DNA of 64,000 nt, from positions 1-64,000 of the forward strand of contig NZ_AVSQ01000017.1 in NCBI RefSeq assembly GCF_000685395.1, in the 5' to 3' direction. The notes under the pieces were generated by a model. That model was not told the DNA's origin, ran no database searches, and was given only the letters and a program-made list of their open reading frames with translations. The translations under genes were made by a program, and so were the position numbers. The stretch is from Candidatus Nitrosotenuis chungbukensis. Lineage in GTDB: Archaea; Thermoproteota; Nitrososphaeria; Nitrososphaerales; Nitrosopumilaceae. Below are positions 34,110 through 42,831 of the stretch, piece by piece (position 1 is the first letter of the stretch; every line of letters begins with the position of its first letter).

Positions 34110-35447
34110 TTATCCTCTTGGTGGGATGGCAAACCTGTTTGCAGGGTTGTTGTGGTAGTCAACTGGCAGGCTGGAATCCTTTTGTCTGCCCGTCAGTATT
34201 CCTACTACTACGTCGTCTTTTTTGATTGTCCCCTTTTCTACGAGTTTCTTTATTCCAGCTGGTGTCGCACCTGATGCCATCTCGCAGTCAAATCCGTTTA
34301 GCCCTACTATTGACATGCCGTCAAGCATCTCAGAATCAGATACCTGCTCGACAACTCCGTTTGTAAACTCTAGTGCCCTCAGTCCCTTTAGGATGTTTGC
34401 AGGCCTGCCAATTTGGATTGCAGTTGCCTTTGTCTTTGGGCGTATTCCTTTCTCGTCCATGTTCTTGTAGTATCTTTTTATCAAATCAGTATCCGGCTTT
34501 CCTTTGTTCCATCGCAGCTCTGCCCCTTCAAACTTACCGTTGTACAAATCGTATAACGTGCTTGCGCCGTCTGAGTTTATTGCAGCGATTCTTGGGACTT
34601 TTTTAATCCAGCCCCACTCGTACAGCTCCATGAGTGCCTTGCCGCAACTTGAGATGTTTCCAAGTGCGCCTCCTGGATACACAATCCAGTCTGGCGCCTG
34701 CCAGTTCAGGTATTCTATTGCCCGGTATGGGATTGTCTTTTGCCCCTCAATTCTAAACGGGTTTACAGAGTTTACCGTGTATCCGTCCTGATTTTTTGCA
34801 TCGTCAAGTGACTTGGCAAGTGCGTCGTCAAAATTTCCCTGCACCTGGATTATCTGCGCACCAAACTGGTATGCCTGGCTCAGCTTTCCAGGCGCTATCT
34901 GTCCTGCCGGGATGTACACGTGGCAGTCCATGTTTTCGTTTGCGGCAAACATTGCAGCTGCAGCAGACGTGTTGCCAGTTGAGGCGCAAATTATCTTTCT
35001 TGCCCCGATTAGCTTTGCGTGGGTAATCGCAGTTGCCATGCCGTTGTCTTTGAAGGAGCCACTTGGGTTGTACCCTTCTGGCTGGAGCCACAAGTTATCG
35101 TGATTTACACCGATGTATTCTGCGACCTTTGACATCTGGTAGGGCTTTGACTGCCTTCCCTCCGCCCCGTCAAGTGAGACCAGGTACTTGGAGCACTCCT
35201 CCTCGTTTCTGGTGTCTATCTGGCAGAAATTGAGCAGGTCTCTGAATCTCCACACTCCGCTTTCGTTGAAAATGTTGCCCTGGGAATTGCGCCTTGTATA
35301 GAATAATTCCTTTAGTTCTGATGATGGTGATTTTTTGTATTTTACGTCAAGTAGGTGGCCTTTGTCGCACTCTATGTTTCTTGACGTGATTGGGTACTCC
35401 AGTCCGCAGGAAGGATCAATGCATTTTAGATATGCGTTATCGTTCAA
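34110..35447 (-). CDS. thrC: Threonine synthase
   Basis: 445 residues, PLP-dependent. An N-terminal Cys/zinc-type part starts YLKCIDPSCGLEYPI. The PLP Lys is in YNPSGSFKDNGMATA, and the Gly-rich phosphate loop near GNISSCGKAL. It makes threonine from O-phosphohomoserine. Threonine deaminase, which uses the product, is encoded at 48063-49322. Confidence 0.95.
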   Translation of the reverse strand: MNDNAYLKCIDPSCGLEYPITSRNIECDKGHLLDVKYKKSPSSELKELFYTRRNSQGNIFNESGVWRFRDLLNFCQIDTRNEEECSKYLVSLDGAEGRQSKPYQMSKVAEYIGVNHDNLWLQPEGYNPSGSFKDNGMATAITHAKLIGARKIICASTGNTSAAAAMFAANENMDCHVYIPAGQIAPGKLSQAYQFGAQIIQVQGNFDDALAKSLDDAKNQDGYTVNSVNPFRIEGQKTIPYRAIEYLNWQAPDWIVYPGGALGNISSCGKALMELYEWGWIKKVPRIAAINSDGASTLYDLYNGKFEGAELRWNKGKPDTDLIKRYYKNMDEKGIRPKTKATAIQIGRPANILKGLRALEFTNGVVEQVSDSEMLDGMSIVGLNGFDCEMASGATPAGIKKLVEKGTIKKDDVVVGILTGRQKDSSLPVDYHNNPANRFAIPPRG

Positions 35448-35545
35448 TGACTTGCAAATAAAATACTGGTTTAAATTTGAACCGATGATTGCCCCGTTTC
35501 AATTAGGCCTAACATTTTTGAATAGTCGCGTACGAATACAAGAAA

Positions 35546-35920
35546 ATGACTGCGTTTTCCAAGTACATCGAGGGAATCCTGCAGCAAATATCTGACTCGC
35601 ATACCGTTTTGAAAAATCTAAAGGACAAGCCTGGGGACCTGGATGTGATAAAAAAAGAACTTGCCAAGATAACCGGCCTTTTGCAGGTCTTGGCAAACAA
35701 GATTGAGGCAAACCCTGAAGAGGCGTCCGACTATCGCTACTTTCTGTCGCCGTCAAAGTTTTACCTGGAGAACTATGATTTTTTTAGGGAAATCGACACT
35801 GTGTCACTTTTGTATTCTGATGACCCGATGCGACTAAAGGGCATCAGGCTTACCATACTTGATGCACTTGATGAAAAAAACTTAATTGGACACATCAGCG
35901 CGTTTCTTAGGGGGCTGTGA
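35546..35920 (+). CDS. Helical protein of unknown function
   Basis: 124 residues, almost all helical, without Cys or membrane segment. It begins MTAFSKYIEGILQQISDSHT and has KPGDLDVIKKELAKITGLLQ, probably a coiled-coil or bundle. Its stop (TGA) is followed at once by the micro Cys-rich gene at 35921, so the two are probably co-transcribed. No family recognised. Confidence 0.7.
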   Translation: MTAFSKYIEGILQQISDSHTVLKNLKDKPGDLDVIKKELAKITGLLQVLANKIEANPEEASDYRYFLSPSKFYLENYDFFREIDTVSLLYSDDPMRLKGIRLTILDALDEKNLIGHISAFLRGL

Positions 35921-36016
35921 TTGGCTGAAAAAAAGTGCGTGATTTGCGGATGCCGTGATCACAAGATATTTGGCTGCTCAAGGCACTGGTCAAAAAGCTG
36001 CAGCTGCCACAATTAG
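35921..36016 (+). CDS. Cys-rich microprotein
   Basis: 31 residues from a TTG: MAEKKCVICGCRDHKIFGCS then RHWSKSCSCHN. Cys at 6, 9, 11, 19, 27 and 29 with several His suggest binding of one or two zinc or iron ions. It starts at the stop of the preceding gene and overlaps the convergent 36013 gene by 4 bases. The Cys density and position give the support. Confidence 0.6.
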   Translation: MAEKKCVICGCRDHKIFGCSRHWSKSCSCHN

Positions 36017-36243
36017 TCACCTGGCTTGCAAGTGTCGCACACTATGACACTGAAAGATTTTCTGGCCATGTCAATTGTGGAGAACCAGTGAAAGCCGTCG
36101 CCATTGTTTGCAAATTTGCCCTCCGTTATGGAATCGCACTTGCTTTGGTGTATGGTCTTTGACGCATCATCAGAGTACACGATAAAACCGAAATTTGATC
36201 CCTTGACTAGTTTGAACTGTTCTAGGTTTTCGATTTTTGACAA
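36013..36243 (-). CDS. Small Ada-zinc-like protein (H-C-C-C)
   Basis: 76 residues from a TTG start (MSKIENLEQFKLVKGSNFGF). KTIHQSKCDSI, then FHWFSTIDMARKSFSVIVCD and a final CDTCKP give the H-x3-C ... C-x2-C pattern of Ada-type zinc domains. Longer starts in this frame enter another small gene (36270-36398, other frame) and give implausible Arg-rich sequence, so TTG at 36243 is chosen. Confidence 0.65.
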   Translation of the reverse strand: MSKIENLEQFKLVKGSNFGFIVYSDDASKTIHQSKCDSITEGKFANNGDGFHWFSTIDMARKSFSVIVCDTCKPGD

Positions 36244-36269
36244 CTGTAAAATGATGCAAACTCGGTATT

Positions 36270-36398
36270 TTAACTGGACTTCTTCGCGCCCGAACGAACA
36301 TGGAAGTTTATACAACACTTGCACTCTTTGTCGATACACTCTGACTCGGTGTAATGGCCGCAAATGCCGCACTCACAATGTGTTTGCATAAGCATCAT
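36270..36398 (-). CDS. Cys-rich microprotein
   Basis: 42 residues if the first of three in-frame ATGs is used (39 from the last, at 36389). The sequence MQTHCECGICGHYTESECID then KECKCCINFHVRSGAKKSS carries eight Cys and several His. It resembles in style the microprotein at 35921 and lies just upstream of the Ada-like gene on the same strand. A metallothionein- or zinc-type role is plausible. Confidence 0.6.
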   Translation of the reverse strand: MMLMQTHCECGICGHYTESECIDKECKCCINFHVRSGAKKSS

Positions 36399-36459
36399 TA
36401 CTCATTCCTGAATATAACTAAAACTGCGTATCTTTTGCTGATTTGGAGCTAAAATGATG

Positions 36460-36795
36460 TTATTTTTTTACCTTTGAGTGTTTTTCTGGCTTGGCTTCTT
36501 TTTTTGCCTTTGCCGCCTTGTTTTCCAACTCTTCAATCTCCGCTGCTTTCTTGTCGACAACCTTGATTATCTCCTGAATGAATTTGTCAAGATCGTCGTC
36601 TGAAACGGGAGGCTCTGCCTGGGCCGCTATTTCTGTTATGGCATTTGAGATTTCAGAGCTTACCTGCTCAAAGCTCTCTGGATCCTCGTATGCCGCACTG
36701 TATAATGATTTGAGATTGTTTACTTGGTTGAGAAGCTGATCAGTCAACGTTATGTGGTAGTCGGTGCCGCTAATCGAAATCTCCTTTGTAAGCAT
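36460..36795 (-). CDS. Helical protein with Lys/Ala-rich tail
   Basis: 111 residues. A short beta-like start (MLTKEISISGTDYHITLTDQ) is followed by an acidic helical middle and a Lys/Glu/Ala-rich coiled-coil tail ending KPEKHSKVKK. It is probably cytosolic. No family is recognised; the tail resembles those of L24 and the 53733 protein in composition only. Confidence 0.7.
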   Translation of the reverse strand: MLTKEISISGTDYHITLTDQLLNQVNNLKSLYSAAYEDPESFEQVSSEISNAITEIAAQAEPPVSDDDLDKFIQEIIKVVDKKAAEIEELENKAAKAKKEAKPEKHSKVKK

Positions 36796-36869
36796 GATTC
36801 TGTCTTTTTCGTATACTGTCTTATAGTTTTCCCTCGAAATGAGTCAAAAAATGACTTGTAGTTGTGGTA

Positions 36870-37229
36870 TCAGAACGTGATGTATTCTAGCGCCACTGCA
36901 TCGCTGATAAGGGAGAAATGCTTTGTGTTTACAACGTATCCGTTTTTTATGTCGTTTACAGACACCCACCTGTTTGTAGAGGTGTAGTTGCTTCTTTCTT
37001 TGAGTTCTTTTTCGATTACGTCGATATCAAACTCGCCTTCCTCGATTTGCTGTGTGGCCAGATGTTTTATTGTGACCAAAATTTTGTTCACCTTTACCCT
37101 GTTTCCAAATTTCCACTGTGATGGAGGGTGTTCGTCGGAGACTTCGAGTATCTTGATCTTCATTTCCTTGTTTCCAAAGACGTTGTGGCTTACCAGCATC
37201 CTTTCGTCAACAAACTGTTCAAAGCTCAT
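36870..37229 (-). CDS. Protein of unknown function
   Basis: 119-residue soluble protein with many beta-type stretches (MKIKILEVSDEHPPSQWKFG, VNKILVTIKHLATQQI). No Cys, no membrane helix. It is on the same strand as the 36460 and 37293 genes with about 60-75-base gaps. No recognised domain. Confidence 0.7.
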   Translation of the reverse strand: MSFEQFVDERMLVSHNVFGNKEMKIKILEVSDEHPPSQWKFGNRVKVNKILVTIKHLATQQIEEGEFDIDVIEKELKERSNYTSTNRWVSVNDIKNGYVVNTKHFSLISDAVALEYITF

Positions 37230-37292
37230 GGGTATGGTATGGTGAAAGGATAATTAAAGAATTGTCATAAATCTCAATTTGCTGGCGCCGTT

Positions 37293-37868
37293 TTAGGCAC
37301 TAGTCTTTGAGTGCCTCATCTTAAAGGGCATTGCGTGGTCCTTCAGGTCAAGCGTTTGGCGCTTTCCGTCAACTAGGGCATAAGTCTCGCCCTCGTAGCT
37401 GCAGACAAAATCGGTAACCTGGTGCGCCTTGTCCCAGACCTTGTAGAACTCCCTTAGCTCTCTTTTTTCGTATTGCCCAAGGCCTATTCTCTTTTTTGAG
37501 AGAAACTTGAATGCAAATATGACCCTGCGCGTACCGTAGATCTCAAAGGTGTCTGTCCATTTTAGGCATCTTTGGACCTGGTCATACGGGACAGTCAGCG
37601 AGTTTGTCGTTCCTGACTTTGCCTCTATTGTAAATATGGTGCTGTGTTTTGTGCTTACAACCAAAATGTCAGGCAGCCCGACGCTTGGGGAGCCAAGCCT
37701 AAACGCCTTCCAGTCTGACATTGCGTTGAATCTCTTTACCAGTGTGTCTTCCCAGTTGTAGCCTCGCTGGCGCCTCGTTCTTGCGATTTTTTTGTTATCC
37801 TTGACTGGGGGATCCGGCTTTGTTATTTTAGATGACTTTAACAAAAGAACTGGCTTTGCTGCTTTCAA
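37293..37868 (-). CDS. Hjc-like PD-(D/E)xK nuclease
   Basis: 191 residues. Nuclease core: E40 (RQRGYNWEDTLVKRFN), D67 (SPSVGLPDILVV), and E82-x-K84 (TIFTIEAKSGTTN), all intact. This layout fits archaeal Holliday-junction resolvases, which are usually about 120-140 residues; extra N- and C-terminal parts make it longer, so it could be a related nuclease of other use. A lysine-rich N-terminus may bind DNA. Confidence 0.8.
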   Translation of the reverse strand: MKAAKPVLLLKSSKITKPDPPVKDNKKIARTRRQRGYNWEDTLVKRFNAMSDWKAFRLGSPSVGLPDILVVSTKHSTIFTIEAKSGTTNSLTVPYDQVQRCLKWTDTFEIYGTRRVIFAFKFLSKKRIGLGQYEKRELREFYKVWDKAHQVTDFVCSYEGETYALVDGKRQTLDLKDHAMPFKMRHSKTSA

Positions 37869-38137
37869 TGACTAATCGTGGACTCGTTTCGTTATAGTGA
37901 CTAGGTTATTGTATTATCTTACAAGTTTGTGAAGATCTGTTTGCTTGCAAAATCGCTATTTTATCTGAAATACTATGGCTTGTACTGTAAGATCTGATTT
38001 TTCAAAAACAAGCTGTCCTTGACTCCTAGAGCCAGTCTTGGGAACCGTTTGGGTTAGTTCTATTTTCAAAAGATTGTTTTTAATGATTAACTTCATTTGT
38101 CACACATTTGATTGATTTGACAACTTTGTGCGTATCG

Positions 38138-38461
38138 TCAGAATTCTTCTGGGCTGAATGTGAACTGGGGGGATTTGTCAAACCCACAGCTTGAGATCTT
38201 GACTTTTTGGCCGACTGACGGCGTCTTGGTGTCAAGTGAGCCCATGACTCTGATTGAATCCTCAAACTCTGCGATACAAAACGTCTTGCCGTCCTTTGAG
38301 GAATATTCTACAAGCGTGCCAGGCTCGCTTACTGTGCGCCATATTGTATTTCCAAAACAATGCGTGCAGAACTCGCTTGGCGGCCAAATTATTTTCTGGC
38401 ACCTTGGGCACTCGGAGATTACGAATCTTCCGTTTTTTAGTTCTGCCTCAAAAACGCTCAT
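38138..38461 (-). CDS. DUF35 zinc-ribbon/OB-fold protein (acyl-CoA associated)
   Basis: 107 residues. The zinc ribbon is ISECPRCQKIIWPPSEFCTHC, followed by an OB fold (GTLVEYSSKDGKTF). DUF35 proteins bind thiolases and help acetoacetyl-CoA transfer toward HMG-CoA synthase in archaea. It overlaps the thiolase gene by 4 bases, which supports that role. Confidence 0.92.
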   Translation of the reverse strand: MSVFEAELKNGRFVISECPRCQKIIWPPSEFCTHCFGNTIWRTVSEPGTLVEYSSKDGKTFCIAEFEDSIRVMGSLDTKTPSVGQKVKISSCGFDKSPQFTFSPEEF

Positions 38462-39564
38462 GATTCCAATATCAAAACCGTCGAAGATGTTGCCGCAGCA
38501 GACATGTTTTGTACGAGGCCCGTCTTTGGGTTTTCAGTCTGCCTTTTTCCGGATTTTCCCTGCAACTGCCTTGTGATTTCGGCAATCTGTGAGATTCCCG
38601 TTGCCCCAAGTGGATGGCCTGCACCAATCAGTCCGCCGCGCGGATTGATTTTTTTATTATTTGTATTGTATAGATCAGAGACAAGCTGGCCTGCCTTTCC
38701 TTTTTGTGCAATTCCAGTGTCCTCTAGTACCATCAGCTCGCAGACAGTAAACGCATCGTGTATTTCCGCGACGTCTATTTTTTCTGGGCTTGTTTTTGAC
38801 ATTGTAAATGCCTCATGAGCCGCAATCTTTGTTGACTCGATGCTGGTCAGATCGTTTTTTGTAAAGCTCGCAGACGTTGTTTTCTGTCCAATTCCTGAAA
38901 TCCAGACTGGCATGTCTGTGAATTTTTTGGCAATTTTTTCAGACGCAAGCAAGATTGCAGAGCTCCCCGTGCACGGCCTTGAGCAGTCAAGCAGCCTGAG
39001 GTCGTCTGTTAGTTTTTTAGAGTTCATTATTTCCTCAACTGTGTATTTTTTTGGGTTGTATGCGTTTGGGTTATCCAATGCGTTTCTGTGGTTTTTTGCA
39101 GACACGTATGCAAGCTGCTCATTGGTGGTGCCGAATTTTCGCTTGTGTGCCTTGGTAAACATTGTTGCCCAAAATATCGGGTGCTTGAACTCTCCTCGCG
39201 AGTCGTCCCACTGTAGCACTTGACCCGGGCTGTCAAATCGCTCGGCGCCAACCACCAGTGCAACGTCTGCCAGGCCTGATGCGATATATGAAAATGCAGA
39301 GACGGCCGCGTTTGTGCCTGAGCTGCATAGGTTCTCAACGTTGTGGGAAATCTTTGGCGCAATACCTGACAGTTCTGAGACTATCGGGGCAAGGTACTTT
39401 TTGTTGTCGTTAGTCGATGTTAGAACGACATCGATGTCTTTTTGGCCAAGATTTGACGTCTGCTCAAAAAGTAGCCTTACTGCCGATATCATTGATGACT
39501 CTATTGGGATGTCGTCTGATGAGAATTTTGTGTCCGAATACCCTGTTATTGCGACCTTGTTCAA
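38458..39564 (-). CDS. Thiolase (acetyl-CoA acetyltransferase, SCP2 type)
   Basis: 368 residues. The nucleophile Cys is in NVENLCSSGTNAAVSA, the His in VAEIHDAFTVCEL, and the closing loop GGLIGAGHPLGATG. The pairing with DUF35 suggests acetoacetyl-CoA formation feeding the mevalonate pathway or the reverse step of the carbon-fixation cycle. The start overlaps the stop of the F420-type gene by 4 bases (ATGA). Confidence 0.94.
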   Translation of the reverse strand: MNKVAITGYSDTKFSSDDIPIESSMISAVRLLFEQTSNLGQKDIDVVLTSTNDNKKYLAPIVSELSGIAPKISHNVENLCSSGTNAAVSAFSYIASGLADVALVVGAERFDSPGQVLQWDDSRGEFKHPIFWATMFTKAHKRKFGTTNEQLAYVSAKNHRNALDNPNAYNPKKYTVEEIMNSKKLTDDLRLLDCSRPCTGSSAILLASEKIAKKFTDMPVWISGIGQKTTSASFTKNDLTSIESTKIAAHEAFTMSKTSPEKIDVAEIHDAFTVCELMVLEDTGIAQKGKAGQLVSDLYNTNNKKINPRGGLIGAGHPLGATGISQIAEITRQLQGKSGKRQTENPKTGLVQNMSAAATSSTVLILES

Positions 39565-40529
39565 TTTGCATCACTTAGCGTAGATATCAGCAGGTCAAAC
39601 GACTCGTTGACGTTTCCAATTGGGTTGAACTGAATTATCGGGTGTGTTATACCTGCATCGTAAATTCTGGCAACCTGCTCCCTTGCCTGGCTTGGCGTTC
39701 CGCACACTGTCAGTGACTCTAGCATGGCATCTGTCACAAGCTCGTGGTTTGAGCTGAATCCTGATTTTATGTATTCGTCATAGATGCGCGCAGTATCGTC
39801 TTTGAATCCGTTTTCTGCAAGAAACTTTCGATAAATCTCTCCAACTGATACGTAAAATGCAACTGTTTTTCTTGCGCGCTCTTTTGCCTTTTTTTCGTCA
39901 TTTGAAATACATGTGATGAACTGGCATGCTACGTCTATCTTTCTTTTTGATTGCATTTTTGAAATTGTCTTTTTCATTTCTGAAATAGGCCTTAGGTAAA
40001 ATATTGCACCGTCTGCTATTCTCCATGTAAGATCGACCATCTTTTGGTTTATCGCTGCCAGATAAATCGGAATGTCATGTCGTGGCGGTTTTATCAAAAG
40101 CGTGAACCCTTTAAGGGAAAATATCTCTCCTGAATAGTCTATTTTTTTCCCAGACAGCGCAAGTCGTATTATTTCCACATATTCCTGCATCCGCCTTAGA
40201 GGTTTTTCAAATTTTGCGCCGTGCAGTCCTTGTACAATTGGCACGCTGCTTGTCCCAAGTCCCAAGATCAGCCTTTTGTTTGATATCGTGTCTACGGTTG
40301 CCGCGCCCATCGCAATTAGCACAGGGCTCCTGGAATAGATATTGATAATTGATGAGCCGATTTTGGCAGAATCTATTTTTTGGGAAACCGCGCTGAGCAT
40401 TGCAAAGTTTTCCATGCCCCACGTCTCAGGAACCCACAGCGCCTCGACGTTTTTCTTTGATAGTTTTTGCGTGCAGTTCAAAAGGTCCTCAATTGATAAA
40501 AGCGAGCCCAGGCTGTATGATAGTTTCAT
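39561..40529 (-). CDS. Luciferase-like (LLM) F420-type oxidoreductase
   Basis: 322 residues forming a TIM-barrel of the Mer/bacterial luciferase family. EALWVPETWGMENFAMLSAV at about 32-51 and the nonprolyl cis-type region SRSPVLIAMGAATVD are visible; LGLGTSSVPIVQGLHG binds the flavin phosphate in relatives. Cofactor F420 is inferred from archaeal context. Upstream of the thiolase and DUF35 genes on the same strand. Confidence 0.88.
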   Translation of the reverse strand: MKLSYSLGSLLSIEDLLNCTQKLSKKNVEALWVPETWGMENFAMLSAVSQKIDSAKIGSSIINIYSRSPVLIAMGAATVDTISNKRLILGLGTSSVPIVQGLHGAKFEKPLRRMQEYVEIIRLALSGKKIDYSGEIFSLKGFTLLIKPPRHDIPIYLAAINQKMVDLTWRIADGAIFYLRPISEMKKTISKMQSKRKIDVACQFITCISNDEKKAKERARKTVAFYVSVGEIYRKFLAENGFKDDTARIYDEYIKSGFSSNHELVTDAMLESLTVCGTPSQAREQVARIYDAGITHPIIQFNPIGNVNESFDLLISTLSDAN

Positions 40530-40538
40530 GGCGTGATT

Positions 40539-41222
40539 CTAGACAAAGCCCCTATATTTTTTGAGCTGGAGGGTTTCTGAGCAATCCTCCAAGTCCTTGT
40601 GAGAGTCAATTGAAAACCAAAACGAGTCTCTGAATTTTACCCCGTGCAACTTTCCTTCTTTTGCGTATTTGAGAAACACTGTCTTTTCTATTGCGCCGTT
40701 TGTGGGCAGTTTTTCAACAATGCTTCTATCCAAGTGGTAAATCCCCGCATTCATCCAAACGTCTGGCACTGATTTTTTCTCTCTGAATTCAGTTATCCGG
40801 TCCTCGTGTATTGACACGGTGCCATATTTTGTTTTTAGCTCGATTAGCGCAATTGCGTTTTTCTTTTTGTACATCTGTTTGATGTCCATGTTCGTGATGA
40901 CGTCTCCGTTTAGGACCAAAAACGAGCTTCCCTGGATCATCTTTGCTGCTTTTTTGATTGCGCCTCCGGTTCCAAGCGGTTTTTTCTCAATTGAAAATTT
41001 TATTTTTGAGCCAAAGTTTGCCTTTCTCTCAAGATAGCCTTCGATTTGCTTGGATTTGTATCCCGTGCAGATGACTATGTTCTTTATGCCAAATTTTTTT
41101 AGATATCTTATTTGCCATTCTATGAGCGGCTTGCTGTTTATTGGAATTAGCGGTTTTGGGACGTGGTCTGTGAGTGGCTTTAGTCTGGTACCTTTGCCGC
41201 CTGCAAGAATAATTGCGTCCAC
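40539..41222 (-). CDS. Sugar-1-phosphate nucleotidyltransferase
   Basis: 227 residues. The signature AIILAGGKGTRLKPLTDHVP and the KPLIPINSKPLIEWQI region are intact; FLVLNGDVITNMDI carries the metal Asp. It lacks the C-terminal left-handed helix of bifunctional enzymes. It activates mannose- or glucose-type phosphates for glycan building; the exact sugar is unknown. Confidence 0.9.
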   Translation of the reverse strand: MDAIILAGGKGTRLKPLTDHVPKPLIPINSKPLIEWQIRYLKKFGIKNIVICTGYKSKQIEGYLERKANFGSKIKFSIEKKPLGTGGAIKKAAKMIQGSSFLVLNGDVITNMDIKQMYKKKNAIALIELKTKYGTVSIHEDRITEFREKKSVPDVWMNAGIYHLDRSIVEKLPTNGAIEKTVFLKYAKEGKLHGVKFRDSFWFSIDSHKDLEDCSETLQLKKYRGFV

Positions 41223-41350
41223 AACTTTCAGTCCGGTTTAGGTTTTTAAAAATGTGTCATCTTTAAAATCTCTGTAATTGTGTAATTGAGAATCTACACG
41301 CGTGCCACAACTGCCAATTGCTACCAAAAATAGGCTAAATCTGTAATCAT

Positions 41351-41453
41351 CAACGAGAAAACAGTGGAAAACTACAACGAAATAGTTTCGTAATAACATG
41401 ATTGTTTTCCTTTCTCTGTCAGTCTACGACGCAGATATGACAGTTTCTCGTTG
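41351..41453 (-). ncRNA. Candidate structured RNA with 10-bp closing stem
   Basis: Transcribed on the minus strand, the RNA would start CAACGAGAAA (41453 to 41444) and end UUUCUCGUUG (41360 to 41351), perfect complements. Inside are CUGUC/GACAG (41439-41443 with 41416-41420), stacked directly on the closing stem, and ACGAAA-CUA-UUUCGU (41377-41391). A TATA-like TTAAATAAT (41472-41480) lies about 25 bases upstream of the stem. A T5 run lies about 25 bases beyond the other end. No coding frame was found. RNA status is inferred. Confidence 0.5.
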
Positions 41454-41562
41454 TATACTATACGTCAAAATATTATTTAAGATTGATCTTGATTTTCATG
41501 AAATCTGGCATGGTGGAGATCTCAGTTTAATTACTGTTTTTTGAAAATAGGAATTAGAAAAA

Positions 41563-41703
41563 ATGGCAAAATTGGGAGACAAGATGACAAAATATTGCGA
41601 ATACTGCAAAACCCCAAAAAACTTTTTGGTGTCTGAGATAAGCGACTACGGCGGACTGTATGGCGTATGCGAGACCTGTAAGGTCAGTATGAGACTAAAC
41701 TAG
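41563..41703 (+). CDS. Small zinc-ribbon protein
   Basis: 46 residues starting MAKLGDKMTKYCEYCKTPKN, with a second pair in YGVCETCKVSM. The two CxxC pairs are 22 residues apart, right for a zinc ribbon. The AT-rich upstream DNA and an A-rich leader favour a short 5' UTR. No family recognised. Confidence 0.7.
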   Translation: MAKLGDKMTKYCEYCKTPKNFLVSEISDYGGLYGVCETCKVSMRLN

Positions 41704-42071
41704 TCCATATCTGAACGCTGATAATTTCTTCGTTCGTCTTTAATATCACAAAATATTGAATCCCTATCAGTGGACTGGGGATACCAAACAGTGCCCCAAC
41801 GACCACCGTCCTACTCGCTACTAAAAAGATCTTGATGAACAAAGGCGAATCTAAATTGCAAAAAAACGGCACTCAAGGCTTAAGGCCAATAACTGAAAGT
41901 ACATTGACGACAGCCGCAAATGCCTAGTTATGGTATGTGTTATTTTCCTATTATTTTGTGTGGTGTCTGAATCAAACACGTTGGGTAGAAAAAGTTAGAC
42001 TCGATCTGGAAAAGCGATCCTATGTATTAGAATTTCCTAGTTGCGGCCCGTAATCATATAATCTGATTTAC
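41704..42071. other. Non-coding stretch of about 370 bp
   Basis: No well-supported gene. A hydrophobic 62-residue minus-strand frame (41684-41872) overlaps the zinc-ribbon gene and was judged doubtful. No clear repeats or hairpins were found. Confidence 0.4.
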
Positions 42072-42194
42072 CTATTTTTGAATCTGAATCTCGGCGTCTT
42101 TTTTGACTCGTAATTCCAAGTCTATTTTGTCAATATCTGACACTGTGGGCTCTGACTTGCTCATCTGGTGAAACATTCGTGTGGTCACAACCAT
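42072..42194 (-). CDS. Small acidic/basic protein of unknown function
   Basis: 40 residues: MVVTTRMFHQMSKSEPTVSD then IDKIDLELRVKKDAEIQIQK. Regular alternation of charged and aliphatic residues suggests an amphipathic helix or strands. It starts at ATG; an internal ATG (MSKSEP) is possible. Downstream of DedA on the same strand. Support is only compositional. Confidence 0.4.
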   Translation of the reverse strand: MVVTTRMFHQMSKSEPTVSDIDKIDLELRVKKDAEIQIQK

Positions 42195-42303
42195 GTTTTT
42201 GCAAATCTGCAAAATAGCATAATAGGAATATGTTGTTCAAATCAAGCATACATCGTTATTTTGCATTCAAATGCTCTTTTATTTCTGAAATCTATGCCTG
42301 GGG

Positions 42304-42831
42304 CTAGAAAATTTCGATGGTTATGACGCCAAAATAATACCCGACAAGAGTGAGCGAAATGCTCCATACGCACGAGCCAAAAAACGTGTATGTGATAAAC
42401 TTGGCCGGCCTCATTCGAAGCAGCCCTGCAGGGATTGAAATCATTTCCCTTAGGACCGGAACCATCCTTCCAAAAAACACCGCCTTGTCGCCGTATTTCT
42501 CAAACCATTTCTCTATCTTTGCAAGTCTTTCGTCTGTGATCCTGGCGTATCTGAGGTACCGCAGTAACGCAATCCGTCCAAGCTTTATGCACACAAAGTA
42601 GATTATCGTGGAACCTATCGTTGCACCAGCTCCGCCTGCCACTCCGAGCCCTATGACCTCAAGCAAGCTCATTTTGCTCTGTGATGCAAAGTATCCTGCC
42701 AGGGGAAATATGGCAAATGTCGGCACTGGTGGAAAAACAGTCTCAATTATTGCCGCAACAAATACCCCTGCATACAAATACTGTGCGACCAGTGAGCTTA
42801 CCCATTGAACAAATGCCTCTATTTCTAGCAA
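42304..42831 (-). CDS. DedA family membrane protein
   Basis: 175 residues of the SNARE-associated/DedA family, which move lipid carriers or support envelope homeostasis. Marks are ETVFPPVPTFAIFPLAGYFA (E and Pro-rich re-entrant loop), GATIGSTIIYFVCIKLGR, and FFGRMVPVLREMISIPAGL with the conserved Arg. The start overlaps the small Cys protein gene at 42825 by 7 bases. Confidence 0.92.
   Translation of the reverse strand: MLEIEAFVQWVSSLVAQYLYAGVFVAAIIETVFPPVPTFAIFPLAGYFASQSKMSLLEVIGLGVAGGAGATIGSTIIYFVCIKLGRIALLRYLRYARITDERLAKIEKWFEKYGDKAVFFGRMVPVLREMISIPAGLLRMRPAKFITYTFFGSCVWSISLTLVGYYFGVITIEIF

Noticed and set aside
36013-36372. A single 119-residue minus-strand gene
   Set aside because: The first 40 residues are Arg-rich noise, while another frame there encodes a clear Cys-rich microprotein. 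A TTG start at 36243 gives a coherent protein.
41351-41453. The minus-strand RNA as a C/D-box guide RNA
   Set aside because: Box-like words (CUGA, UGAUGA) occur, but not in the C-D'-C'-D order or spacing expected.
41684-41872. Hydrophobic 62-residue minus-strand frame
   Set aside because: Overlaps the zinc-ribbon gene, has no start-site support and no family marks; may be chance.
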